Below are positions 50,243-62,696 of a stretch of 64,000 nucleotides of DNA, piece after piece. The position numbers were made by a program, and so were the translations under genes. Below the pieces are notes generated by a model that saw only the letters and a program-made list of their open reading frames with translations, was not told where the DNA came from and ran no database searches. Source of the DNA: Symsagittifera roscoffensis. Its lineage: Eukaryota > Xenacoelomorpha > Acoela > Convolutidae. Numbering within the stretch: the first letter of the stretch is position 1; every line of letters begins with the position of its first letter. The DNA is taken from the NCBI RefSeq assembly GCF_963678635.1, contig NC_087065.1, positions 40,611,430-40,675,429 on the forward strand. The letters run 5' to 3'.

Positions 50243-52595
50243 CATTAACAATGAGTCATATATTTGTTGCATAAACAATTTAGCTAGAATAACTAACGGC
50301 TAGTAATTCACTGTCGAACTCGATCTAGCAAAAATAACTCAAAAACTTATCTTGAGCTTGAATACAACATCCGACTGATTCATCAACTATGAGTCACTTA
50401 ATAATTGCTCATATGATTTAGTTAGAATAACTAACGGTGATTTAGTAAGAATAACTAACGGCTAGTGATTCACTGTCGAACTCGATCTAGCAAAACTAAA
50501 TTCAAAACTTTATCAAGAAACTGAATACGACATCCCACTGATTCATCAACAATGAGTCATTAATTTCTGCAAAAATAAATTAGCTAGTATAACTAATGGC
50601 TAGTAATTCATTGGCATAATCGATTTAGCAAAATGAATTCAAAATACTTATCTTGAACTTGACTGATTCATTAACGATGAGTAAATTAATTGTTGCTAAA
50701 AAATAGCAAAAATGACTAACGGTTAGTGATTCACTGTCAAACTCAATCAGGCAAAAATCAATTCAAAAAAAATCTTGAAATTGGATACAACATCCGACTA
50801 AATCGTCAACAATGAGTCATTTAATTGTTGCATGAATAATTTAGCTAGAATAACTAACGGCTAGTGATTTAATGTCGTACTCAACCAAGCGAAAAGGAAT
50901 TCAAAAAAATCTTGAAATTGAATACAACATCCGACTGATTCATCAATAATGAGTCATTTCATTGCTGCATACATAATTTAGCTAGAATAACTAAAGGCTA
51001 GTGATTCACTGTCGAACTCGATCTAGCAAAAGTAATTCAAAAAACTTATCTTGAACAAGAATACAACATCCAACTCATTCATCAACAATGAGTCGTTTGA
51101 TTAGTGCTCAAAAAATTCAGCAAGATTAGCAAACGGCTAGTGATTTACTGTCAAACTCAACCAAGCGAAAATCAAATCAAAAAAATTCTTGAAATTGAAT
51201 ACAACATCCGACTGATTCATCAATAATGAGTCATTTAATTGTTGCTCATATGAATTAGTTAGAATAACTAACGGCTAGTGATTCATTGCCGAACTCGATC
51301 TAGCAAAACTAAATTCAAAACTGTATCTAGACATTGAAAACGACATCACACTGATTCATCAACAATGAGTAATTTATTTCTGCATAAAAATCTAGCTAGA
51401 ATAACTAACGGTGTAGTGATTCACTGTCGAAATCGATCTAGCAAAAGCAATTCAAAATACTTGTCTTGAAATTTAATACAACATCCGACTGATTCATCAA
51501 CAATGAGTCATTTAATTGTTGCTCATATAATTCAGATAGAATAACTAACGGCTAGTGATTCACTGTCAACTCGACCTAGCGAAACTAAATTCAAAATTGT
51601 ATCTAGAAATTGGATACGACATCCCACTGATTCATCAACAATGATTCATTTGATTGCTGCATAAATAATTTAGCTAGAATAACTAACGGCTAGTGATTAA
51701 CTGCCGAATTCGATCTAGCGAAAGTAATTCAAAGTACTTGTCTTGAAATTGAATACAACATCCGACTGATTCATTAACAATGAGTCATATATTTGTTGCA
51801 TAAACAATTTAGCTAGAATAACTAACGGCTAGTAATTCACTGTCGAACTCGATCTAGCAAAAATAACTCAAAAACTTATCTTGAGCTTGAATACAACATC
51901 CGACTGATTCATCAACTATGAGTCACTTAATAATTGCTCAAAAAATGAGCAACATTAGCTAACGGCTAGTGATTTACTGTCGAACTCAACCAAGCAAAAA
52001 TCAATTCAAAAAAATCTTGAAATTGAATACAACATCCGACTGATTCATCAAAAATGAGTCATTTAAATGTTGCTCATATGATTTAGTTAGAATAACTAAC
52101 GGTGATTTAGTAAGAATAACTAACGGCTAGTGATTCACTGTCGAACTCGATCTAGCAAAACTAAATTCAAAACTTTATCAAGAAAATGAATACGACATCC
52201 CACTGATTCATCAACAATGAGTCATTAATTTCTGCAAAAATAAATTAGCTAGTATAACTAATGGCTAGTAATTCATTGGCATAATCGATTTAGCAAAATG
52301 AATTCAAAATACTTATCTTGAACTTGACTGATTCATTAACGATGAGTAAATTAATTGTTGCTAAAAAATAGCAAAAATGACTAACGGTTAGTGATTCACT
52401 GTCAAACTCAATCGGGCAAAAATCAATTCAAAAAAAAATCTTGAAATTGGATACAACATCCGACTAAATCGTCAACAATGAGTCATTTAATTGTTGCATG
52501 AATAATTTAGCTAGAATAACTAACGGCTAGTGATTTAATGTCGTACTCAACCAAGCGAAAAGGAATTCAAAAAAATCTTGAAATTGAATACAATA
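49421..52595. repeat. Overlapping 1,528-bp and 1,665-bp repeat pairs with a 24-bp tandem slip
   Basis: 49,421-50,409 recurs at 50,949-51,937 (offset 1,528, eleven monomers). 50,411-50,930 recurs at 52,076-52,595 (offset 1,665, twelve monomers). The second pair contains an exact-length 24-bp tandem duplication that begins TGATTTAGTTAGAATAAC at 50414 and TGATTTAGTAAGAATAAC at 50438, also present near 52,079-52,126. A small insertion, AACGGTGTAGTGATTC, is at about 51,408. Confidence 0.75.
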
Positions 52596-55283
52596 TCCGA
52601 CTGATTCATTAACAATGAGTCATATAATTGTTGCATAAATAAATTAGCTAGAAAAATTACGGCTAGTAATTCACTGTCGAACTCAAGCTAGCGAAAAAAA
52701 TTCAAAATACTTATCTTGAGCTTGAATACAATATCCGACTGATTCATCAACTATGAGTCACTTAATAATTAATCAAAAAACTCGGCAAGAACATCTAGCG
52801 GCTAGTGATTTACTGCCGAATTTAACCAGGCGAAAATCAATTCAAAAAAAGTCTTGAAACAGAATACAACATCCGACTGATTCATCAACAATGAGTCATT
52901 TAACTGTTGAATAAATAATTTAGCTAGAATAACTAACGGCTAGTGATTCACTGTCGAAATCGATCTAGCAAAAGCAATCCAAAATATTGTCTTGAAATTT
53001 AATACAACATCCGACTGATTCATCAACAATAAGTCATTTAATTGTTGCTCATATAATTTAGCTAGAATAACTAACGGCTAGTGACTCACTGTCAACTCGA
53101 CCTAGCGAAACTAAATTCAAAATTGTATCTAGAAATTGGATACGACATCCCACTGATTCATCAACAATGAGTCATTTCATTGCTGCATAAATAATTTAGC
53201 TAGAATAACTAACGGCTAGTGATTAACTGCCGAACTCGATCTAGCGAAAGTAATTCAAAATACTTATCTTGAAATTGAATACAACATCCGACTGATTCAT
53301 TAACAATGAGTCATATAACAATTGCATAAATAATTAAGCTAGAATAACAAACGGCTAGTAATTCACTGTCGAACTCGATCTAGCAAAAAAAATTCAAAAA
53401 ACTTATCATGAGCTTGAATACAACATCCGACTGATTCATCAACTATGAGTCACTTAATAATTGCTCAAAAAAATCAGCAAGAAAAACTAACGGCTAGTGA
53501 TTTACTGCCGAATTCAACCAAGCGAAAATCAATTCTAAAAAGTCTTGAAACTGAATACAACATCCGACTGATTCATCAATAATGAGTCATTTAAATGTTG
53601 CTCATATGATTTAGTTAGAAAAACTAACGGCTAGTGATTCACTGTCGAACTCGATCTAGCACAACTAAATTCAAAACCTTATCTAGAAATTGAATACGAC
53701 ATCCCACTGATTCATCAACAATGAGTCATTTATTTCTGCAAAAATAATTTAGCTAGTATAACTAATGGCTAGTAATTCACTGTCGAAATCGATTTAGCAA
53801 AACTAATTCAAAAAACTTATCTTGAACTTGCCAATATCTGACTGATTCATCAACGATGAGTAAATTAATTGTTGCTCAAAAAAAACAGCAAAAATGACTA
53901 ACGGTTAGTGATTCACTGTCAAACTCAATCAGGCGAAAATCAATTTAAAAAAAAAACTTGAAATTGAATACAACATCCGACTAAATCATCAAAAATGAGT
54001 CATTTAATTGTTGCATGAATACTTTAGCTAGAATAACTAACGGCTAGTGATTTAATGTCGTACTCAACCAAGCGAAAAGGAATTTAAAAAAAACTTGAAA
54101 TTGAAAACAACATCCGACTGATTCATTAACAATGAGTCATATAAATGTTGCAAAAATAATTGAGGTAGAATAACTAACGGCTAGTATTTCACTGTCGAGC
54201 TCGATCTAGCAAAAATAATTCAAAAAACTAATCATGAACTTGAAACCAACATCCGACTGATTCATCAACAATGAGTCATTTAATTATTGCTCCTAAAATT
54301 CGGCAAGGAAAACTGACGGCTAGTGATTTACTGCCGAAATCAACCAAGCGAAAATTAATTCAAAAAAGTCTTGAAACTGAATACAACATCCGACTGATTC
54401 ATCAACAATGAGTCATTTAATTGTTGAAAAAATAAATTAGCTAGAAAAACTAACGGCTAGTGATTCACTGTCGAAATCGATCTAGCAAAAGCAATTCAAA
54501 TTACTTGTCTTGAAATTTAATACAACATCCGACTGATTCATCAACAATGAGTCATTTAATTGTTGCTCATATAATTTAGCTAGAATAACTAACGGCTAGT
54601 GATTCACTGTCAACTCTACCTAGCAAAACTAAATTCAAAATTGTATCTAGAAATTGGATACGACATCCCACTGTTTCATCAACAATGAGTCATTTAATTG
54701 CAGCATAAATAATCTAGCTAGATTAACTAGCGGCTAGTGATTAACTGCCGAACTCGATCTAGCGAAAGTAATTCAAAATAATTATCTTGAAATTGAACAC
54801 AACATCCGACTGATTCATTAACGATGAGTCATATGACAGTTGCATAAATAATTAAGCTAGAATAACTAACGGCTAGTAATTCACTGTCGAACTCGATCTA
54901 GCAAAAATAAATCAAAAAAATTATCATGAGCTTGAATACAACATTCGACTGATTCATCAACTATGAGTCACTTGAAAATTGCTCAAGAAAATCAGCTAGA
55001 AAAACTAACAGCTAGTGATTTACTGTCGAATTCAACCAAGCGAAAATCAATTCTAAAAAGTCTTGAAACTGAATACAACATCCGACTGATTCATCAACAA
55101 TGAGTCATTTAAATGTTGAATAAATAATTTAGCTAGATTAACTAACGGCTAGTGATTCGCTGTCGAAATCGATCTAGCAAAAGCAATTCAAAATACTTCT
55201 CTTAAAATTTAATACAACATCTGACTGTTTCATCAACTATGAGTCACTTAAAAATTGCTCAAGAAATGAGCAACATTAGCTAA
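52596..55283. repeat. Mixed monomers with a patch matching the 19.9-kb region
   Basis: Mostly the pentamer types of the right half of the array. At about 54,146-54,290 one unit and its flanks instead carry TTGAGGTAGAATAACTAACG, GTATTTCACTGTCGAGCTCG and AATCATGAACTTGAAACCAA, the combination found at about 19,904-20,040. Confidence 0.65.
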
Positions 55284-58200
55284 CGGCTAGTGATTTACTG
55301 TCGAACTCAACCAAGCGAAAATCAATTCAAAAAAATCTTGAAATTGAATACAACATCCGACTGATTCATCAATAATGAGTCATTTAAATGTTGCTCATAT
55401 GATTTAGTTAGAATAACTAAGGGGTAGTGATTTACTGTCGAACTCGATCTAGCAAAACTAAATTCAAAACTATCTAGAAATTGAATACGACATCCCACTG
55501 ATTCATCAACAATGAGTCATTTGTTTCTGCAAAAATAATTTAGCTAGTATAACTAATGGCTAGTAATTGACTGTCGAAATCGATTTAGCAAAATTAATTC
55601 AAAATATTTATCTTGAACTTGACAATATCTGACTGATTCATCAACGATGAGTAAATTAATTGTTGCTCAAAAAAAAGCAAAAAAGACTAACGGTTAGTGA
55701 TTCACTGTCTAACTCAATCAGGCGAAAATCAATTCAAAAAAAATCTTGAAATTGAATACAACATCCGACTGATTCATTAACAATGAGTCATATAATTGTT
55801 GCATAAATAAATTAGCTAGAATAACTAACGGCTAGTAATTCACTGTCGAACTCGAGCTAGCGAAAAAAATTCAAAAAACTTATCTTGAGCTGGAATACAA
55901 CATCCGACTGATTCATCAACTATGAGTCACTTAATAATTAATCAAAAAAAAATCGGCAAGAAAAACTAACGGCTAGTGATTTAATGCCGAATTCAACCAA
56001 GCGAAATTTAATTCAAAAAAGTCTTGAAACTGAATACAACATCCGACTGATTCATCTACAATGAGTCATTTAATTGTTGAAAAATCAATTTAGCTAGAAT
56101 AACTAACGGCTAGTGATTCACTGTCGAAATCGATCTAGCAAAAGCAATTCAAAATACTTGTCTTGAAATTTAATACAACATCCGACTGATTCATCAACAA
56201 TGAGTCATTTAACTGTTGCTCATATAATTTAGCTAGAATAACTAACGGCTAGTGATTCACTGTCAACTCGACCTAGCGAAACTAAATTCAAAATTGTATC
56301 TAGAAATTGGATACGACATCCCACTGATTCATCAACAATGAGTCATTTAGTTGCTGCATAATTAATTTAGCCAGAATAACCAACGGCTAGTGATTAACTG
56401 CCGAACTCGATCTAGCGAAAGTAATTCAAAATACTTGTCTTGAAATTGAATACAACATCCGACTGATTCTTTAACAATGAGTCATATAACTGTTGCATAA
56501 ATAATTAAGCTAGAATAACTAACGGCTAGTAATTCACTGTCGAACTCGATCTAGCAAAAACCATTCAAAAAACTTATCATGAGCTTGAATACAACATCCG
56601 ACTGATTCATCAACTATGAGTCACTTAATAATTGCTCAAAAAAATCAGCAAGAAAAACTAACGGCTAGTGATTTACTGTCGAATTCAACCAAGCAAAAAT
56701 CAGTTCTAAAAAGTCTTGAAACTGAATACAACACCCAACTGATTCATCAACAATGAGTCAAATAATTTAGCTAGATTAACTAACGGCTAGTGATTCACTG
56801 TAGAAATCGATCTAGCAAAAGCAATTCAAAATACTTCTTGAAATTTAATACAACATCCGACTGATTCAACAATGAGTCATTTAATTGTTGCTCATATAAT
56901 TTAGCTAGAATAACTAACGGCTATTGATTCACCGTCGAACTCGACCTAGCGAAACTAAATTTAAAATTGTATCTAGAAATTGGATACGACATCCCATTGA
57001 TTCATCAACAATGAGTCATTTAATTGCTGCATAAATAATTTAGCTAGAACAACTAACGGCTAGTGATTAACTGCCGAACTCGATCTAGATAAAGTAATTC
57101 AAAATACTTATCTTGAAATTGAATACAACATCCGACTCATTCATTAACAATGAGTAAAATAATTGTTGCATAAATAATTTAGCTAGAATAACTAACGGCT
57201 AGTAATTCACTGTCGGACACGATCAAGCAAAAATAATTCAAAAAACTTATCTTGAGCTTGAATACAACATCCGACTGATTCACCAATTATGAGTCACTTA
57301 ATAATTGCTCAAAACATCAGCAAGAAAAACTAACGGCTAGTGATTTACTGTCGAATTCAACCAAGCGAAAATCAATTCTAAAAAGTCTTGAAACCGAATA
57401 CAACATCCGACTGATTCATCAACAATGAGTCATTAAATTGTTGCATAAATAATTTAGCTAGAATAACTAACGGCTAGTAATTCACTGTCGAACTCGATCT
57501 CGCAAAAATAATTCAAAAAACTTATCTTGAGCTTGAATACAACATCCGACTGATTCACCAATTATGAGTTACTTAATAATTGCTCAAAAAATCAGGAAGA
57601 AAAACTAACGGCTTGTGATTTACTGTCGAATTCAACCAAGCGAAAATCAATTCTAAAAAGTCTTGAAACTGAATACAACATCCGACTGATCCATCAACAA
57701 AGAGTCATTTATTTGTTGAATAAATAATTTAGCTAGAATCACTAACGGCTAGTGATTCACTGTGGAAATCGATCTAGCAAAAGTAATTCAAAATACTTGT
57801 CTTGAAATTTAATACAACATCCAACTGATTCATCAACAATGAGTCATTTAATTGTTGCTCATATAATTTAGCTGGAATATCTAACGGCTAGTGATTCACT
57901 GTCGAACTCGACCTAGCCAAACTAAATTCAAAATTGTATCTAGAAATTGGATACGACATCCCACTGATTCATCAACAATGAGTCATTTAATTGCTGCATA
58001 ATTAATTTAGCCAGAATAACCAACGGCTTGTGATTAACTGCCGAACTCGATCTAGCGAAAGTAATTCAAAATACTTGTCTTGAAATTGAATACAACATCC
58101 GACTGATTCTTTAACAATGAGTCAAATAATTGTTGCATAAATAATTTAGCTAGAATAACTATCGGCTAGTAATTCACTGTCGAACTCGATCAAGCAAAAA

Positions 58201-61200
58201 TAATTCAAAAAACTTATCTTGAGCTTGAATACAACATCCGACTGATTCACCAATTATGAGTCACTTAATAATTGCTCAAAAAATCAGCAAGAAAAACTAA
58301 CGGCTAGTGATTTACTGTCGAATTCAACCAAGCGAAAATCAATTCTAAAAAGTCTTGAAACTGAATACAACATCCGACTGATTCATCAACAATGAGTCAT
58401 TAAATTGTTGCATAAATAATTTAGCTAGAATAACTAACGGCTAGTAATTCACTGTCGAACTCGATCTAGCAAAAATAATTCAAAAAACTTATCTTGAGCT
58501 TGAATACAACATCCGAATGATTCACCAATTATGAGTCACTTAATAATTGCTCAAAAAATCAACAAGAAAAACTAACGGCTTGTGATTTACTGTCGAATTC
58601 AACCAAGCGAAAATCAATTCTAAAAAGTCTTGAAACTGAATACAACATCCGACTGATTCATCAACAATGAGTCATTTAATTGCTGAATAAATAATTTAGC
58701 TAGAATCACTAACGGCTAGTGATTCACTGTTGAAATCGATCTAGCAAAAGTAATTCAAAATACTTGTCTTGAAATTTAATACAACATCCAACTGATTCAT
58801 CAACAGTGAGTCATTTAATTGTTGCTCATATAATTTAATTGGAATATCTAACGGCTAGTGATTCACTGTCGAACTCGACCTAGCCAAACTAAACTCAAAA
58901 TTGTATCTAGAAATTGGATACGACATCCCACTGATTCATCAACAATGAGTCATTTAATTGCTGCATAAATAATTTAGCTAGAATAACTAACGGCTAGTGA
59001 TTTACTGTCGAACTCAACCAAGCGAAAATCAATTCAAAAAAATCTTGAAATTGAATACAACATCCGACTGATTCATCAATAATGAGTCATTTAAATGTTG
59101 CTCATATGATTTAGTTAGAATAACTAAGGGGTAGTGATTTACTGTCGAACTCGATCTAGCAAAACTAAATTCAAAACTATCTAGAAATTGAATACGACAT
59201 CCCACTGATTCATCAACAATGAGTCATTTGTTTCTGCAAAAATAATTTAGCTAGTATAACTAATGGCTAGTAATTGACTGTCGAAATCGATTTAGCAAAA
59301 TTAATTCAAAATATTTATCTTGAACTTGACAATATCTGACTGATTCATCAACGATGAGTAAATTAATTGTTGCTCAAAAAAAAGCAAAAAAGACTAACGG
59401 TTAGTGATTCACTGTCTAACTCAATCAGGCGAAAATCAATTCAAAAAAAATCTTGAAATTGAATACAACATCCGACTGATTCATTAACAATGAGTCATAT
59501 AATTGTTGCATAAATAAATTAGCTAGAATAACTAACGGCTAGTAATTCACTGTCGAACTCGAGCTAGCGAAAAAAATTCAAAAAACTTATCTTGAGCTGG
59601 AATACAACATCCGACTGATTCATCAACTATGAGTCACTTAATAATTAATCAAAAAAAATCGGCAAGAAAAACTAACGGCTAGTGATTTAATGCCGAATTC
59701 AACCAAGCGAAATTTAATTCAAAAAAGTCTTGAAACTGAATACAACATCCGACTGATTCATCTACAATGAGTCATTTAATTGTTGAAAAATCAATTTAGC
59801 TAGAATAACTAACGGCTAGTGATTCACTGTCGAAATCGATCTAGCAAAAGCAATTCAAAATACTTGTCTTGAAATTTAATACAACATCCGACTGATTCAT
59901 CAACAATGAGTCATTTAACTGTTGCTCATATAATTTAGCTAGAATAACTAACGGCTAGTGATTCACTGTCAACTCGACCTAGCGAAACTAAATTCAAAAT
60001 TGTATCTAGAAATTGGATACGACATCCCACTGATTCATCAACAATGAGTCATTTAGTTGCTGCATAATTAAATTAGCCAGAATAACCAACGGCTAGTGAT
60101 TAACTGCCGAACTCGATCTAGCGAAAGTAATTCAAAATACTTGTCTTGAAATTGAATACAACATCCGACTGATTCTTTAACAATGAGTCATATAACTGTT
60201 GCATAAATAATTAAGCTAGAATAACTAACGGCTAGTAATTCACTGTCGAACTCGATCTAGCAAAAACCATTCAAAAAACTTATCATGAGCTTGAATACAA
60301 CATCCGACTGATTCATCAACTATGAGTCACTTAATAATTGCTCAAAAAAATCAGCAAGAAAAACTAACGGCTAGTGATTTACTGTCGAATTCAACCAAGC
60401 AAAAATCAGTTCTAAAAAGTCTTGAAACTGAATACAACACCCAACTGATTCATCAACAATGAGTCAAATAATTTAGCTAGATTAACTAACGGCTAGTGAT
60501 TCACTGTAGAAATCGATCTAGCAAAAGCAATTCAAAATACTTCTTGAAATTTAATACAACATCCGACTGATTCAACAATGAGTCATTTAATTGTTGCTCA
60601 TATAATTTAGCTAGAATAACTAACGGCTATTGATTCACCGTCGAACTCGACCTAGCGAAACTAAATTTAAAATTGTATCTAGAAATTGGATACGACATCC
60701 CATTGATTCATCAACAATGAGTCATTTAATTGCTGCATAAATAATTTAGCTAGAACAACTAACGGCTAGTGATTAACTGCCGAACTCGATCTAGATAAAG
60801 TAATTCAAAATACTTATCTTGAAATTGAATACAACATCCGACTCATTCATTAACAATGAGTAAAATAATTGTTGCATAAATAATTTAGCTAGAATAACTA
60901 ACGGCTAGTAATTCACTGTCGGACACGATCAAGCAAAAATAATTCAAAAAACTTATCTTGAGCTTGAATACAACATCCGACTGATTCACCAATTATGAGT
61001 CACTTAATAATTGCTCAAAACATCAGCAAGAAAAACTAACGGCTAGTGATTTACTGTCGAATTCAACCAAGGGAAAATCAATTCTAAAAAGTCTTGAAAC
61101 CGAATACAACATCCGACTGATTCATCAACAATGAGTCATTAAATTGTTGCATAAATAATTTAGCTAGAATAACTAACGGCTAGTAATTCACTGTCGAACT

Positions 61201-62696
61201 CGATCTAGCAAAAATAATTCAAAAAACTTATCTTGAGCTTGAATACAACATCCGACTGATTCACCAATTATGAGTTACTTAATAATTGCTCAAAAAATCA
61301 GGAAGAAAAACTAACGGCTTGTGATTTACTGTCGAATTCAACCAAGCGAAAATCAATTCTAAAAAGTCTTGAAACTGAATACAACATCCGACTGATCCAT
61401 CAACAAAGAGTCATTTATTTGTTGAATAAATAATTTAGCTAGAATCACTAACGGCTAGTGATTCACTGTGGAAATCGATCTAGCAAAAGTAATTCAAAAT
61501 ACTTGTCTTGAAATTTAATACAACATCCAACTGATTCATCAACAATGAGTCATTTAATTGTTGCTCATATAATTTAGCTGGAATATCTAACGGCTAGTGA
61601 TTCACTGTCGAACTCGACCTAGCCAAACTAAATTCAAAATTGTATCTAGAAATTGGATACGACATCCCACTGATTCATCAACAATGAGTCATTTAATTGC
61701 TGCATAATTAATTTAGCCAGAATAACCAACGGCTTGTGATTAACTGCCGAACTCGATCTAGCGAAAGTAATTCAAAATACTTGTCTTGAAATTGAATACA
61801 ACATCCGACTGATTCTTTAACAATGAGTCAAATAATTGTTGCATAAATAATTTAGCTAGAATAACTATCGGCTAGTAATTCACTGTCGAACTCGATCAAG
61901 CAAAAATAATTCAAAAAACTTATCTTGAGCTTGAATACAACATCCGACTGATTCACCAATTATGAGTCACTTAATAATTGCTCAAAAAATCAGCAAGAAA
62001 AACTAACGGCTAGTGATTTACTGTCGAATTCAACCAAGCGAAAATCAATTCTAAAAAGTCTTGAAACTGAATACAACATCCGACTGATTCATCAACAATG
62101 AGTCATTAAATTGTTGCATAAATAATTTAGCTAGAATAACTAACGGCTAGTAATTCACTGACGAACTCGATCTAGCAAAAATAATTCAAAAAACTTATCT
62201 TGAGCTTGAATACAACATCCGACTGATTCACCAATTATGAGTCACTTAATAATTGCTCAAAAAATCAACAAGAAAAACTAACGGCTTGTGATTTACTGTC
62301 GAATTCAACCAAGCGAAAATCAATTCTAAGAAGTCTTGAAACTGAATACAACATCCGACTGATTCATCAACAATGAGTCATTTAATTGCTAAATAAATAA
62401 TTTAGCTAGAATCACTAACGGCTAGTGATTCACTGTTGAAATCGATCTAGCAAAAGTAATTCAAAATACTTGTCTTGAAATTTAATACAACATCCAACTG
62501 ATTCATCAACAGTGAGTCATTTAATTGTTGCTCATATAATTTAATTGGAATATCTAACGGCTAGTGATTCACTGTCGAACTCGACCTAGCCAAACTAAAC
62601 TCAAAATTGTATCTAGAAATTGGATACGACATCCCACTGATTCATCAACAATGAGTCATTTAATTGCTGCATAAATAATTTAGCTAGAATAACTAA
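55284..62696. repeat. Nearly identical 3,707-bp tandem block duplication (two adjacent copies)
   Basis: Copy one is about 55,284-58,990 and copy two about 58,991-62,696. Anchors: GGGGTAGTGATTTACTG 55421/59128 (offset 3,707) and ACCGTCGAAC 56931/60637 (3,706); the 1-bp change is an A-run difference near 55,940. By eye I found about ten substitutions over 3.7 kb, so the copies are around 99.7 percent identical, while neighbouring monomers inside are clearly diverged. Both copies carry a shortened unit where GAGTCA joins AATAATTTAGC (56,755 and 60,461). Confidence 0.9.
57140..58990. repeat. 691-693-bp pentamer HOR inside the 3.7-kb block
   Basis: CACCAATTATGAGT occurs at 57281, 57557, 58248 and 58523: spacings 276 (two monomers), 691 (five) and 275 (two). 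The block is thus itself built of pentamers with a duplicated dimer. Confidence 0.75.
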
